Shown: in pieces, positions 1-6,890 of the stretch
Position numbering within the stretch: the stretch's first letter is position 1
How the letters are laid out: every line of letters starts with the position of its first letter
Virus record (IMG/VR): IMGVR_UViG_3300024180_000503
Location: 1-25,762 of that record
From: a virus
DNA: 25,762 bases
Reading direction: 5' to 3' (one strand)
Position numbers and translations under genes: made by a program
The notes under the pieces: model-generated
The model's input: only the letters and a program-made list of their open reading frames with translations
The model's database searches: none
What the model was told of the DNA's origin: nothing

Positions 1-1
1 A

Positions 2-463
2 CCTGCTGTTAGTGTTGATGAACAACATGGTTTTCTACCAGGAACACTAGTAGAAAAAATGGCACCATGGACAAGACCTATATTTGACGTAATGGAAGAA
101 TATTGGTCACCAAGCACAATCGAAAATATGATTAATGAGAACATTATCGAGATTGCACCACTGGCATATATGCGTGGTAGAACTTTTAAGAATTCTTGGA
201 TTATAGCAGACGAAATGCAAAATGCGACACCATCTCAAATGAAGATGTTATTAACACGCATTGGCGAGAATTCTAAAATTATTGTAACAGGAGACTTAGC
301 ACAACACGACCGTGGATTCGAAGACAACGGTCTTAAAAATTTCGTAAAACTACTAGAACAAAGAGGTAGTGATATAATTGGAGTTGTCAGCTTTACCAAA
401 GGTGATGTTGAACGACATGTCGCTGTTACTGAAGTTCTAACTATTTACGGAGACGAAGAATAA
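2..463 (+). CDS. phoH: PhoH-like ATPase, C-terminal part (5' end outside window)
   Basis: The reading frame is open from the first bases of the window, so the gene begins upstream. The codons before the first visible ATG (59) already read as PhoH-like sequence (a FLPGTL...EKMAPW block), so that ATG is internal. A Walker-B-like ADEMQNAT segment follows, then TGDLAQHD, both typical of the PhoH P-loop NTPase domain. The Walker A motif must lie outside the window. PhoH-like proteins are common in T4-like marine phages; their role is unsettled (RNA-associated ATPase, sometimes linked to phosphate stress). It is one of the few plus-strand genes and converges on the HAD gene, whose stop lies 1 nt away. 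Confidence 0.9.
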   Translation, partial: PAVSVDEQHGFLPGTLVEKMAPWTRPIFDVMEEYWSPSTIENMINENIIEIAPLAYMRGRTFKNSWIIADEMQNATPSQMKMLLTRIGENSKIIVTGDLAQHDRGFEDNGLKNFVKLLEQRGSDIIGVVSFTKGDVERHVAVTEVLTIYGDEE

Positions 464-464
464 A

Positions 465-1046
465 TTAACTGTTGACAATCATGTCAACTATATCGGCCCA
501 ATTGCCTGCCATTTTTATTCCGTCCATTAAGACTTCATCTTTGTTATGATCGTGTTCTAATAGAATACTTTTTAATCCTAACTTAGCCCCACACTCTGCA
601 TTTTCGAGTTTGTCCTCGATCCAAAATGCATCACTTCCAACATACGGTGCTAATGCTTCGTCTTTGTCAGCACCTGTATCTAAGCATAGCACTTCTTTAA
701 AAGTACCTTTACCAAATACATTCTCTAAGTTGTATTTCCGTAAACGAATTGCTTTTTTATCTAAACTCAAACTAGTAATACAATGAAATCGGTATCCATG
801 TTCGTATAGTTTAGCAACACCACTTCGTGCATCACGGAATGCTTTTAAATAGCCCATCCATGCACTTTCGTTAAATATTTTAATTAGTTGTTTACCTTGA
901 GACTTTTCAAACCCATACTGCTGACTAATATCATACATTCCATGTGCTACTTTAACATGTCCATGTGATTCCATCCATTTATGAAACGCACTTTCCCAAT
1001 CAAGTAGTACACCATCGCAATCTGTAAGTATGATTTTATCTTCCAT
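465..1046 (-). CDS. HAD-superfamily phosphatase
   Basis: The protein is 193 residues. The N-terminal TDCDGVLLDWE is HAD motif I (DxDG: Asp9 nucleophile, Asp11 acid/base), and a later ITSLS segment fits motif II. Phage members are often 5'-nucleotidase-like, but the substrate cannot be told from sequence. The start is set by promoter and RBS. The in-frame codon at 1091 lies upstream of the expected transcription start from the promoter at 1080-1108, and the ATG at 1067 lacks a ribosome site. The ATG at 1046 has GAGGA 7 nt upstream. It is the last gene before the convergent phoH. Confidence 0.75.
   Translation of the reverse strand: MEDKIILTDCDGVLLDWESAFHKWMESHGHVKVAHGMYDISQQYGFEKSQGKQLIKIFNESAWMGYLKAFRDARSGVAKLYEHGYRFHCITSLSLDKKAIRLRKYNLENVFGKGTFKEVLCLDTGADKDEALAPYVGSDAFWIEDKLENAECGAKLGLKSILLEHDHNKDEVLMDGIKMAGNWADIVDMIVNS
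471..488. terminator. inverted repeat at a convergent gene end
   Basis: A perfect 7-bp inverted repeat, GTTGACA/TGTCAAC with a 4-nt loop, lies just after the phoH stop and inside the last codons of the opposing HAD gene. Its position between convergent genes suggests a bidirectional transcription stop. There is no strong U-tract, so this is tentative. Confidence 0.3.
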
Positions 1047-1079
1047 CTTTATTCCTCTTTTTTCTAACATTATGTATAT

Positions 1080-1108
1080 ATTATACGACAAGATGTCTTG
1101 GTTGTCAA
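1080..1108 (-). promoter_or_regulatory. consensus sigma70 promoter for the HAD gene
   Basis: Minus strand: TTGACA (1108-1103), 17-bp spacer, TATAAT (1085-1080), a perfect match to the bacterial housekeeping consensus. The predicted start is near 1073, giving a leader of about 27 nt before the HAD ATG at 1046. Confidence 0.85.
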
Positions 1109-1112
1109 CCTT

Positions 1113-1412
1113 TTATTTCATATCAATTAGGTCTTGATATTCCCAAACTGCTTTCTCATACTCACCTGGCCAACCACCATATACTCCCATTTCTAGACTG
1201 TTTTTCATCCAGAGCAAACTTTTATCTTCGCCTTCAAAGGATTTATTTCTTTCTATTTTGTGTAAGTATTCTGGCGTTAGTCCGTGTAGTGTAGTTAAGT
1301 CATGCATATCAATGTTTGGTGCAAACTTCATCTTAACTATCATTGCTTGTTCGTCAGTCATTACAACCGTGTCGTTTTTGCCTTTGATAGTAACACTCCA
1401 AACTTTTGTCAT
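1113..1412 (-). CDS. hypothetical protein, 99 aa
   Basis: A soluble acidic/charged protein that I cannot assign to a family. A GTG at 1421 is in frame, but the ATG at 1412 is preferred because it overlaps the stop of the upstream gene as TAATG, the same coupling seen repeatedly in this genome. It is the third gene of a coupled trio (1621-2058, 1412-1621, 1113-1412), probably transcribed from the promoter at 2093-2121. It contains no visible signal peptide, membrane segment or cysteine motif. Confidence 0.7.
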   Translation of the reverse strand: MTKVWSVTIKGKNDTVVMTDEQAMIVKMKFAPNIDMHDLTTLHGLTPEYLHKIERNKSFEGEDKSLLWMKNSLEMGVYGGWPGEYEKAVWEYQDLIDMK

Positions 1413-1621
1413 TACCACCACCCCAACACTCTACCGTTACCTGTAATAATCATTACACAAGTTAATACATGAAGAACAATCCAAAATGTTCTAAATGCTA
1501 ATGCACGTCTTACATCTTTTTGTGTGATGGGCAAAAACTCAGGCTTATCCTCATCGTTGACACCAATTGGCATCCCAACTGTCCTTGCCCAAACTTTTAA
1601 AAATCTTCTTTGTCCTGACAT
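1412..1621 (-). CDS. small membrane protein, 69 aa
   Basis: A basic N-terminus (SGQRRFLKVWARTVG) is followed by an acidic linker (NDEDKPEF) and one hydrophobic segment at about residues 45-62, ending in GNGRVLGWW. This looks like a conserved small inner-membrane protein of T4-like marine phages, from memory of similar sequences. Function is unknown. Both ends are TAATG overlaps: its ATG overlaps the stop of the 145-residue gene, and its stop overlaps the ATG of the 99-residue gene. This indicates translational coupling. Confidence 0.75.
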   Translation of the reverse strand: MSGQRRFLKVWARTVGMPIGVNDEDKPEFLPITQKDVRRALAFRTFWIVLHVLTCVMIITGNGRVLGWW

Positions 1622-2058
1622 TAACGTCTCATTTGTGCTATTTCAACTGCCTGTTCTTTTTGATCTTCAAAGATAGGTACCATATTACTTTTGTGCATTG
1701 TTGCAATGCCTAGTAATTTGCGTTCGCCTGTGTACTGCATTGGCTCTTTGCGTGTGCCATTGCCACTAACATTATTACTAAGACTTGGATAGTCTTTTGT
1801 TTCACGCACCTTAGGAGGCTCGTATGCTTTGCGTTTTGTTGTAGTTTTTGGGGCTTTGTATGTACCGCTTACATATGCGACAAAATCTTCAAACTCTGCA
1901 AACTGCGCCGAGTGAATGTGTCGCTTACGACAATCTTTATTGTGCTGTCGCCATTGCACTTTTAGTTTTTCTAGCTTTGCTGGACTCATAGCCTTTTTGC
2001 TTTTCTTACGACTATATTGGGTTGTGGTCATATGTGGACCAAGTAGTTGCATCGTCAT
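1621..2058 (-). CDS. conserved phage hypothetical protein, 145 aa
   Basis: A basic, probably partly disordered protein. It has a Lys/Arg-rich N-terminus, a DFVAYVSGTYK segment, a proline-rich middle (YEPPKV) and a C-terminal block LLGIATMHKSNMVPI ending in MRR. That block resembles a conserved family of T4-like marine phages, recognised from memory only. The ATG at 2058 has GGAG 8 nt upstream. A perfect sigma70 promoter lies just upstream at 2093-2121. The gene leads the coupled trio. Confidence 0.75.
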   Translation of the reverse strand: MTMQLLGPHMTTTQYSRKKSKKAMSPAKLEKLKVQWRQHNKDCRKRHIHSAQFAEFEDFVAYVSGTYKAPKTTTKRKAYEPPKVRETKDYPSLSNNVSGNGTRKEPMQYTGERKLLGIATMHKSNMVPIFEDQKEQAVEIAQMRR

Positions 2059-2092
2059 ATTTTACGCTCCATAGTAAATTTGTTACATTTAC

Positions 2093-2121
2093 ATTATAGC
2101 GTAAATTTGATACTTTGTCAA
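2093..2121 (-). promoter_or_regulatory. consensus sigma70 promoter for the 145/69/99-aa operon
   Basis: Minus strand: TTGACA (2121-2116), 17-bp spacer, TATAAT (2098-2093), a perfect consensus. The -35 box overlaps the stop codon of the upstream radical SAM gene. Predicted start is near 2086. Confidence 0.85.
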
Positions 2122-3425
2122 GTTTTGTATATTATTTCAGATAAAGTTTTATTATATTCGTGTAAATATTTTTCTCTAAATTTATCTTGTTCTTTAACAA
2201 TATCTATAAAATCTTCAAGATGGTTTTCTTTGGATTCTATTGCTTTTCTCATGTCACCTAACATAACAATTAAATGCCTGTGTGCGTCAGTATCAAAGTC
2301 TTTTTCAATTTTATCACACATAGCAAGTGCTTCTTGTTTATAAGTGTCTGGCAAGTTTCCTACTCTAAAATGTTTAGGAAATGTAAGTAATCGTATATTA
2401 CTATCAACATCATAAGTAGAAACAAAGTCTATAAAGTCATACATATTGTTATAATTAAACATTTGATAACTGGCATTGATTTGGATACCAAACCATTCAT
2501 TTTCACTTTTATATTCTGCTAACTTATCGCATGTTTCTTTCATTTGGTCCCATGTAAATACTCCGTTACTACGCATGTATTCAAACAAAGGCCCATATGC
2601 ATCAATACTAATATCTATACTAAGTTTTCCAAGTTTATTAAATTCGTCTAACCTATTAAAATCTATTTTTGAACCATTTGTTGTAATAGTCATATTAACT
2701 TTGTTCGGTTCTCCATGTTCTTCGAGAAGTTTCATTAACTTATATGGGTCTTCAGTCATAAAAGGTTCGCCGCCTGTCATCCATATACTTCTTATATCTT
2801 TTAACATTTCTGGGTTGGCTTCGAGGTATTCATTAATGTTATTAAAGTTTTTCTCTCTATTACCATGTACTTGTTTATATAATTTTGGAAACAATGGAGT
2901 CATATGCCTATTTTCAGGAATCAAACTATTACTAAATTTAGAACTACACATTCTGCATTTAAAATTACATAAGTTACTAAAATTTACAAATAAATGAGTT
3001 ACTTTATTTCCTGTCAGTTTAGGATTTGTATAAGGCTCTGGGTCTCCTAATCTTTTATGTCGCATACTATTAGACAACCAATTGATACGCTGACTCTTAT
3101 AGCCATGTTGTTCTTTTTGTAAACAGTTCATACATCCATGTGTATCCCATTTACCTTCAAGCATATTTTTACGTAAGAATTGCATTTGATCACTTTCATG
3201 TGAACTGCCCATTGGCGTATCGTTCATCATGCATCTGCTTACGACACCAGATGGATGCCAGCTTATTGTATTAAAAGGAACAGGACACCAACTTGGACTA
3301 TGAAGATTTTTCCAGCCATTAGGAGCTTCAGTGTCATTTTCTTTTGATTTTATATTTAGATCATCAGAATGTACAATGTACCTTTCTGGTAAATTAAATT
3401 TATCGTTTTTCTTGCCTATTTCCAT
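2118..3425 (-). CDS. radical SAM protein with N-terminal twitch-like cysteine region
   Basis: The radical SAM [4Fe-4S] motif CX3CX2C is visible as CNFKCRMC, at about residues 153-160 counted from this start. TGGEPF and a downstream barrel follow. Before the barrel there is a CPVPF...CMMND region and a CMNC motif, like the twitch/SPASM-type auxiliary iron-sulfur region of phage 'twitch domain-containing radical SAM' proteins, here N-terminal. The substrate is unknown; peptide or protein modification is typical of SPASM/twitch enzymes. I chose the ATG at 3425 because a late box CATAAATA ends exactly 5 nt before it. An in-frame ATG at 3467 would add 14 residues and has no ribosome site. Confidence 0.8.
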   Translation of the reverse strand: MEIGKKNDKFNLPERYIVHSDDLNIKSKENDTEAPNGWKNLHSPSWCPVPFNTISWHPSGVVSRCMMNDTPMGSSHESDQMQFLRKNMLEGKWDTHGCMNCLQKEQHGYKSQRINWLSNSMRHKRLGDPEPYTNPKLTGNKVTHLFVNFSNLCNFKCRMCSSKFSNSLIPENRHMTPLFPKLYKQVHGNREKNFNNINEYLEANPEMLKDIRSIWMTGGEPFMTEDPYKLMKLLEEHGEPNKVNMTITTNGSKIDFNRLDEFNKLGKLSIDISIDAYGPLFEYMRSNGVFTWDQMKETCDKLAEYKSENEWFGIQINASYQMFNYNNMYDFIDFVSTYDVDSNIRLLTFPKHFRVGNLPDTYKQEALAMCDKIEKDFDTDAHRHLIVMLGDMRKAIESKENHLEDFIDIVKEQDKFREKYLHEYNKTLSEIIYKT

Positions 3426-3430
3426 AGTAT

Positions 3431-3438
3431 TATTTATG
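3431..3438 (-). promoter_or_regulatory. T4-type late promoter box (leaderless)
   Basis: CATAAATA on the minus strand, separated by ATACT (5 nt) from the ATG at 3425. By T4 geometry (box at -13 to -6) transcription would start on the A of the ATG, giving a leaderless mRNA. Confidence 0.6.
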
Positions 3439-3492
3439 TGATTTTCAGTGATATAGCTTTCACCCATAAGATGAAAGCTAATTGTGTTAAAT

Positions 3493-3515
3493 GAGCGTGG
3501 ACATTATCCTCGCCC
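3493..3515 (-). terminator. hairpin after endolysin gene
   Basis: Minus-strand hairpin GGGCG-A-GGA/TCC-A-CGCTC (one G-U pair, one A-A mismatch, 5-nt loop) begins 6 nt after the endolysin stop and is followed by ATTTAAC. It is a plausible but weak intrinsic terminator. Confidence 0.4.
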
Positions 3516-3520
3516 ATTAA

Positions 3521-4345
3521 TCATTTAAATAAGATTCTTAATGTATTAGGTCCTGCAATACCATCTGGTGTTAATCCTCTAAGTGATTGCCAACCTCGTA
3601 GTTTTGCTTCTGTGCCTTTACCAAAGATACCGTCTGCAGTAAGTCCAAGTGTTTCTTGTAATTTTACTACAGTTGGGCCTCGAGATCCAATACGTACTGT
3701 TTCATAAGTTTCACGTGGCTCGTAATGTCCACCTAAAACTTCTAATGCATGTGCGTAATGTTTTTTGCGATCTTCTAGCCCAATAGTTCCACCATTAATA
3801 CGTTTTGTCATACCAGTTATATCTTGGTTGTCACAATACTTATTAATGTTATTTGTATCCCAAAACCAACATGCACTTGCTAACGCTCCAATAGGACTGC
3901 GAACAAACTCTGTGGCTTCTTCTGCACTCATACCTTCTGCTTTACCAAATTGTGTATAATTATATCGTCCAGTTAGTTGAAGAATACCGCCACCTCTAAA
4001 GCGCCAGCCATCTCCACTGTCTGTACCACCATTATCCATACGATTTGCATAAATTACATTTGCAATCTTTTCAGGTTGCCTATGATAATTTCTTGCATCT
4101 CGTCCTGCTCGTTTAAAATACTTTGGAAAAATCTTATCCAGTGCTTCGGCACTGTAGTTTAGATTCTCTGTTAGAACAGAATATCCACCAGATTCGTGAC
4201 TTGTTTGAGCTATAAACCCTGCAACTCTATCAACTGTGTCGATATTCCATTTGGGCAAAACTCTCTGCATTGCATCATACCATTCAGCGGCATCAATACG
4301 TGGCAAAAGTTCTGCAACTTGCTCTATCTTAAAATCAAATTGCAT
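3521..4345 (-). CDS. GH19 chitinase/lysozyme-fold endolysin with peptidoglycan-binding domain
   Basis: The protein is 274 residues. Residues 1-200 match the glycoside hydrolase 19 fold used by many phage endolysins. They contain IAQTSHESGGY with the putative catalytic Glu51, and WRFRGGGILQLTGRYNY around residues 113-130. Residues 213-274 are a PG-binding_1-type domain (GSRGPTVVKLQETLG, TADGIFG, LRGWQ...GLTPDGIAGP). No signal peptide is visible, so it would need a holin or another export route. The small membrane protein gene ends 5 nt upstream, which fits a lysis cassette. Confidence 0.88.
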   Translation of the reverse strand: MQFDFKIEQVAELLPRIDAAEWYDAMQRVLPKWNIDTVDRVAGFIAQTSHESGGYSVLTENLNYSAEALDKIFPKYFKRAGRDARNYHRQPEKIANVIYANRMDNGGTDSGDGWRFRGGGILQLTGRYNYTQFGKAEGMSAEEATEFVRSPIGALASACWFWDTNNINKYCDNQDITGMTKRINGGTIGLEDRKKHYAHALEVLGGHYEPRETYETVRIGSRGPTVVKLQETLGLTADGIFGKGTEAKLRGWQSLRGLTPDGIAGPNTLRILFK

Positions 4346-4350
4346 ATGTG

Positions 4351-4512
4351 CTACTCACCTTTTAACAAGGTGTAGGCACCATAAACAATAGCTGCATAGG
4401 CAGCCCAGGCGATTAGTCCGTCAAACATAAGTGCAATTACACCCATGGCAATCAGAGCTCCGCCATCCCAAGATGTGCGTTCGCTTAGTCTATTTTTAAT
4501 CCATTCAATCAT
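4351..4512 (-). CDS. small membrane protein, holin candidate (53 aa)
   Basis: The ATG at 4512 has a strong AAGGAG 7 nt upstream; the longer frame to 4554 lacks one. The N-terminus is amphipathic (IEWIKNRLSER), followed by a hydrophobic stretch of about 30 residues (about 19-48) that can form one or two membrane passes, and a short charged tail (LLKGE). Its position directly upstream of the endolysin suggests a holin, by context only. It is driven by the promoter at 4608-4636 through a leader containing a hairpin. Confidence 0.65.
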   Translation of the reverse strand: MIEWIKNRLSERTSWDGGALIAMGVIALMFDGLIAWAAYAAIVYGAYTLLKGE

Positions 4513-4569
4513 AATGATCTCCTTTTTTGATAGTTTCAGTGAGAATCTTCCCACATTTTTAACATAGAC

Positions 4570-4594
4570 AACTCAGACGATTTATGCCTGAGTT
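4570..4594 (-). other. hairpin in the 5' leader of the lysis cassette
   Basis: A 7-bp perfect stem AACTCAG/CTGAGTT with an 11-nt loop lies between the promoter (4608-4636) and the start at 4512. It does not cover the ribosome site, so it could stabilise the message or attenuate transcription. Confidence 0.5.
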
Positions 4595-4607
4595 ACTATA
4601 TTAAATT

Positions 4608-4636
4608 AGTTTACACTAGAAATGTGTTATTGTCAA
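4608..4636 (-). promoter_or_regulatory. sigma70 promoter for the endolysin cassette
   Basis: Minus strand: TTGACA (4636-4631), 17-bp spacer, TAAACT (4613-4608). The -35 is perfect; the -10 is 4/6. Confidence 0.7.
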
Positions 4637-4650
4637 GTGTATTTATAATC

Positions 4651-5241
4651 CTATTGGTCTACGTTGTAATTAATGGAGTCGTAGTTAACCTGTGCATAAC
4701 TGTTTCTTAGATGCTTAGGAAGCCATTGGCTTGCTGGACTAGGATTGTTATCTTTGGCGTTTTTTAAACGAGCTTCTATTTTGAGCTGTTTTTTTCTATT
4801 TTTATTATTATGCTTTTTATTACATTTTATTTTTTCAGGTGAAGGTGGTTTTGCTTGTTTTTCTATTTCTTTAAGAATTTGTTGCCTTGATGTTTCAAAA
4901 CAATAATCGTCATCGTCAGGTTGTGCAACATTATTACGTTCTGTTCTTGCATTAGCCAATGCCACTCCTGCTTCTGTTCCTACTTTACTACCTTTTTTAT
5001 AATTACATCCACTACACAATATTTGTAAATTATCAATATCAAGTGCTAACTCTGGGTGCAGCTTTAAAGGCAGTACATGATCCACTGCTGGTTCGCACCA
5101 TTTTTTAAAACTGAACTCCACTTTACAATTTGCACAACATCCTGTATTCTTAGTTTTCATCACTAGATTACGTAGTGCTATCCATTCAGAAGTCCTATAG
5201 AACTTTTTTGCCAGTTGGTTTTCACTTAAATTATCCAACAT
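4651..5241 (-). CDS. free-standing HNH endonuclease
   Basis: The protein is 196 residues. It shows a zinc-framed HNH fold: FYRTSEWIALRN, then CCANC (CxxC), VDHVLPL (HNH His), NLQILCSGCNYKKG (Asn and the second CxxC). The C-terminal half is Lys/Asn-rich and probably DNA-binding or disordered. Phage enzymes of this kind are usually homing or packaging-related nucleases. Not being inside another gene, this one looks like a free-standing homing-type nuclease. The ATG at 5241 has AAGGA 8 nt upstream; the longer frame to 5304 overlaps the neighbouring gene and has no RBS. Confidence 0.8.
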   Translation of the reverse strand: MLDNLSENQLAKKFYRTSEWIALRNLVMKTKNTGCCANCKVEFSFKKWCEPAVDHVLPLKLHPELALDIDNLQILCSGCNYKKGSKVGTEAGVALANARTERNNVAQPDDDDYCFETSRQQILKEIEKQAKPPSPEKIKCNKKHNNKNRKKQLKIEARLKNAKDNNPSPASQWLPKHLRNSYAQVNYDSINYNVDQ

Positions 5242-5252
5242 GTTAAAATTCC

Positions 5253-5411
5253 TTATCCGAAAATCATTACTACAATTACAATAGCAATAAACCATCCGAC
5301 CCAATTAGTACCGCCAATCAAGCCTTTGCTTTTAGCACAATCGTAGCAGTAACGATATTTTGTTGGTGTTTGTTTTGTGCATAAAAACGCATCACACGTC
5401 TTTTTACTCAT
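5253..5411 (-). CDS. small Cys-rich membrane protein, 52 aa
   Basis: Residues 6-25 carry four cysteines (C6, C11, C22, C25, ending YCYDC) that could bind zinc. Residues 38-51 form one transmembrane segment. The start overlaps the stop of the upstream 46-residue gene as ATGA, which supports real translation. I recognise no family. Confidence 0.65.
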   Translation of the reverse strand: MSKKTCDAFLCTKQTPTKYRYCYDCAKSKGLIGGTNWVGWFIAIVIVVMIFG

Positions 5412-5548
5412 AGCCCTAATATTCCAAATAGATTAAACCAGCCCATTAGTGTTCCAATAGTAATTGGTGTGCCAATCATCATTAAAGCAATAATTAAAAA
5501 TGCTAGTAGGGCGCCTTTGTTGTCACCTGCTTCGTTTGGGTTACTCAT
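5408..5548 (-). CDS. small membrane protein, 46 aa
   Basis: A short hydrophilic head (SNPNEAGDNKG) precedes about 30 hydrophobic residues with GTP and GW turns, enough for one or two membrane passes. A GGAG ribosome site lies 7 nt before the ATG at 5548. The stop overlaps the next start (ATGA). The function is unknown. Confidence 0.65.
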   Translation of the reverse strand: MSNPNEAGDNKGALLAFLIIALMMIGTPITIGTLMGWFNLFGILGL

Positions 5549-5550
5549 GT

Positions 5551-5706
5551 TTAATCTCCGTATTTGTTTCTAAGTCTTGATCGATCATTGTATTTTATCA
5601 TGATCGTCCATTCTGGATGTTTGCTAACAAATTCATTTGCTTCTAGCAAACTATCGCAGGTATCTTCCCAGATACTTCCAGTCTTAAGATTTACTATGTA
5701 AAACAT
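5551..5706 (-). CDS. hypothetical protein, 51 aa
   Basis: A small soluble protein (FYIVNLKTG...IWEDTCDSLLEANEF...KHPEWTIM) with a beta-alpha-beta look. Its ATG overlaps the stop of the gene upstream (TAATG), and its stop is 2 nt from the next start region, so it belongs to the same coupled string. No family is recognised. Confidence 0.65.
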   Translation of the reverse strand: MFYIVNLKTGSIWEDTCDSLLEANEFVSKHPEWTIMIKYNDRSRLRNKYGD

Positions 5707-5825
5707 TATTTGTTTAGCATCCTTGTACATGTAAAAAAGCTATTCTCATTTAAACAGTCTTTCCACTGATGAAAGCCTATTGCTAGTAAAAGACCAACAA
5801 CAACTGCAAGAAATACCTTATTCAT
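5706..5825 (-). CDS. small secreted or membrane-anchored protein, 39 aa
   Basis: Starting at ATG 5825, the protein is a hydrophobic N-terminal segment (NKVFLAVVVGLLLAIG) followed by a short polar tail with two cysteines. This is compatible with a signal-anchor. The longer in-frame extension to 5891 lies wholly inside the upstream gene and is unlikely. The start overlaps the upstream stop by 8 nt. Function unknown. Confidence 0.5.
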   Translation of the reverse strand: MNKVFLAVVVGLLLAIGFHQWKDCLNENSFFTCTRMLNK

Positions 5826-6249
5826 GCTCTCCACCATCGGCGCGGCCATTGTAACCACCAAACACATTTGGTTTACGTCGAGCGGTTTCAAAGGTTGCTA
5901 CTGTTACTGCAATTGCACCTAGCAATAGTGTATGTAGCATCATACTGAACACTCCTGCCCACATGCTACCTACTATGATAGCAAACACAATACACCACAT
6001 CCACGCAAGTACCTGCATGATCATATGTCGTGTGCTGAAATCTGGAATATTACTTAGTGGATTCTTATTATGATCCATTACTACATTCCAACAATTATAA
6101 ATCCATTCTCTCATTGATATTACCTTTCTAAATATTACCTTTGTAGGATAATGTGCATCTGCGTCATCACGAAATTCGATTGCATCGTTTACATCGTGAA
6201 ACTCCTGTGATACCTTGCGGTCTTTGAAATATGCTGTTACCCTATACAT
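5818..6249 (-). CDS. two-part protein: soluble N-terminal module plus conserved phage membrane protein
   Basis: Residues 1-45 form a small soluble module (MYRVTAYFKDRKVSQEF...). Residues 46-143 resemble a membrane protein seen in T4-like marine phages: MREWIYNCWNVV, NPLSNIPDFSTRHMIMQ, two transmembrane helices (about 77-95 and 100-118) and a GG-rich tail. The start is ambiguous. The ATG at 6249 sits exactly where the promoter at 6256-6284 should initiate, which would make it leaderless. The internal ATG at 6114 has AAAGG 8 nt upstream and could be the start of the 98-residue membrane protein. Confidence 0.65.
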   Translation of the reverse strand: MYRVTAYFKDRKVSQEFHDVNDAIEFRDDADAHYPTKVIFRKVISMREWIYNCWNVVMDHNKNPLSNIPDFSTRHMIMQVLAWMWCIVFAIIVGSMWAGVFSMMLHTLLLGAIAVTVATFETARRKPNVFGGYNGRADGGEHE

Positions 6250-6255
6250 ACAACT

Positions 6256-6284
6256 AAGATAACACCTTTTATATATGTTGTCAA
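6256..6284 (-). promoter_or_regulatory. sigma70 promoter for the small-gene cluster
   Basis: Minus strand: TTGACA (6284-6279), 17-bp spacer, TATCTT (6261-6256). The expected start coincides with the ATG at 6249. The promoter lies between the tRNA cluster and the small membrane genes. Confidence 0.7.
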
Positions 6285-6293
6285 CCTTTTTAT

Positions 6294-6368
6294 TGGCTGG
6301 AACGATAGGACTCGAACCTATACTCTACGCTACCAAAAAGCGGTGCATTACCATTATGCTACGTTCCA
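6294..6368 (-). tRNA. tRNA-Gln (anticodon TTG)
   Basis: Acceptor stem TGGAACG/CGTTCCA, discriminator G and encoded CCA. The D arm is GCAT..ATGC and the anticodon loop TTTTGGT gives TTG. The T arm is ATAGG/CCTAT with loop TTCGAGT. 75 nt. It reads CAA, a common Gln codon in AT-rich genes. Confidence 0.92.
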
Positions 6369-6379
6369 TTACCAGTAAC

Positions 6380-6467
6380 TGGCGGACAGTTAGGGATTCG
6401 AACCCTAGGAAGGTTGCCCTTCGTCGGTTTAGTAAACCGGTGCTTTCGACCACTCAGCCAACTGTCC
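6380..6467 (-). tRNA. tRNA-Ser (anticodon ACT)
   Basis: Acceptor GGACAGT/ACTGTCC, discriminator G, encoded CCA. Class II variable arm GAAGG/CCTTC with GCAA loop marks serine. The anticodon loop is TTACTAA, so the anticodon is ACT (reads AGU). Bacteria normally use GCT here, so A34 is unusual. 88 nt. Confidence 0.9.
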
Positions 6468-6472
6468 TTACT

Positions 6473-6556
6473 TGGTGCGGATGGAGAGACTCGAACTCTC
6501 ACGCCGTAAAGCACAGGTACCTAAAACCTGCGTGTCTACCATTCCACCACATCCGC
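6473..6556 (-). tRNA. tRNA-Leu (anticodon TAG)
   Basis: Acceptor GCGGATG/CATCCGC, discriminator A, encoded CCA. It has a class II variable arm, and the anticodon loop TTTAGGT gives TAG. The T arm is GAGAG/CTCTC. 84 nt. Confidence 0.92.
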
Positions 6557-6563
6557 ATGTGTG

Positions 6564-6788
6564 TTATTTAGTAACTATATATGTTCCGTCAGTGCGGTTA
6601 TATGCTTCAATTAAAAGTTCCCACATTTCAGTTGATACTTTTACTACATCGTGAGTGTCAAATTCTTTATCGTATTGTGTAATGTAAATAATATCTTCTT
6701 GAAAATGCATTATAACATCTTCAAAATTTGCATTAGTATCCATTACTGTTACAACGCTTTCATCAAACTCTTCTTCTACTGTAAACAT
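6564..6788 (-). CDS. hypothetical protein, 74 aa, within the tRNA cluster
   Basis: A small acidic protein (FTVEEEFDESVVTVMD..., IIYITQYDKE, TDGTYIVTK) with a likely beta-rich fold. It resembles small conserved proteins of T4-like marine phages by memory only. It is inserted between tRNA-Leu(TAG) and tRNA-Met on the same strand, so it is probably co-transcribed with the tRNAs. No strong Shine-Dalgarno is seen before the ATG at 6788. Confidence 0.65.
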   Translation of the reverse strand: MFTVEEEFDESVVTVMDTNANFEDVIMHFQEDIIYITQYDKEFDTHDVVKVSTEMWELLIEAYNRTDGTYIVTK

Positions 6789-6807
6789 ACATAGTTCTTT
6801 CTTATTT

Positions 6808-6884
6808 TGGTACTCCCGGTAGGATTCGAACCTACGATCGACCCGTTATGAGCGGGGGGCATTAGACCGCTATGCTACAAGAGT
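6808..6884 (-). tRNA. tRNA-Met, elongator-type (anticodon CAT)
   Basis: Acceptor ACTCTTG/CGGGAGT (G-U pairs), discriminator A, encoded CCA. The anticodon loop CTCATAA gives CAT. The anticodon stem lacks the GGG/CCC initiator signature, so it is elongator Met or a lysidine-modified Ile. 77 nt. Confidence 0.9.
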
Positions 6885-6890
6885 ATTATT

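Noticed and set aside
472-477. TTGACA on the plus strand after phoH
   Set aside because: Part of the inverted repeat at the convergent gene end; no -10 at proper distance and no plus-strand gene follows.
465-1091. Longer HAD product starting at 1091
   Set aside because: That start lies upstream of the predicted transcription start of the perfect promoter at 1080-1108.
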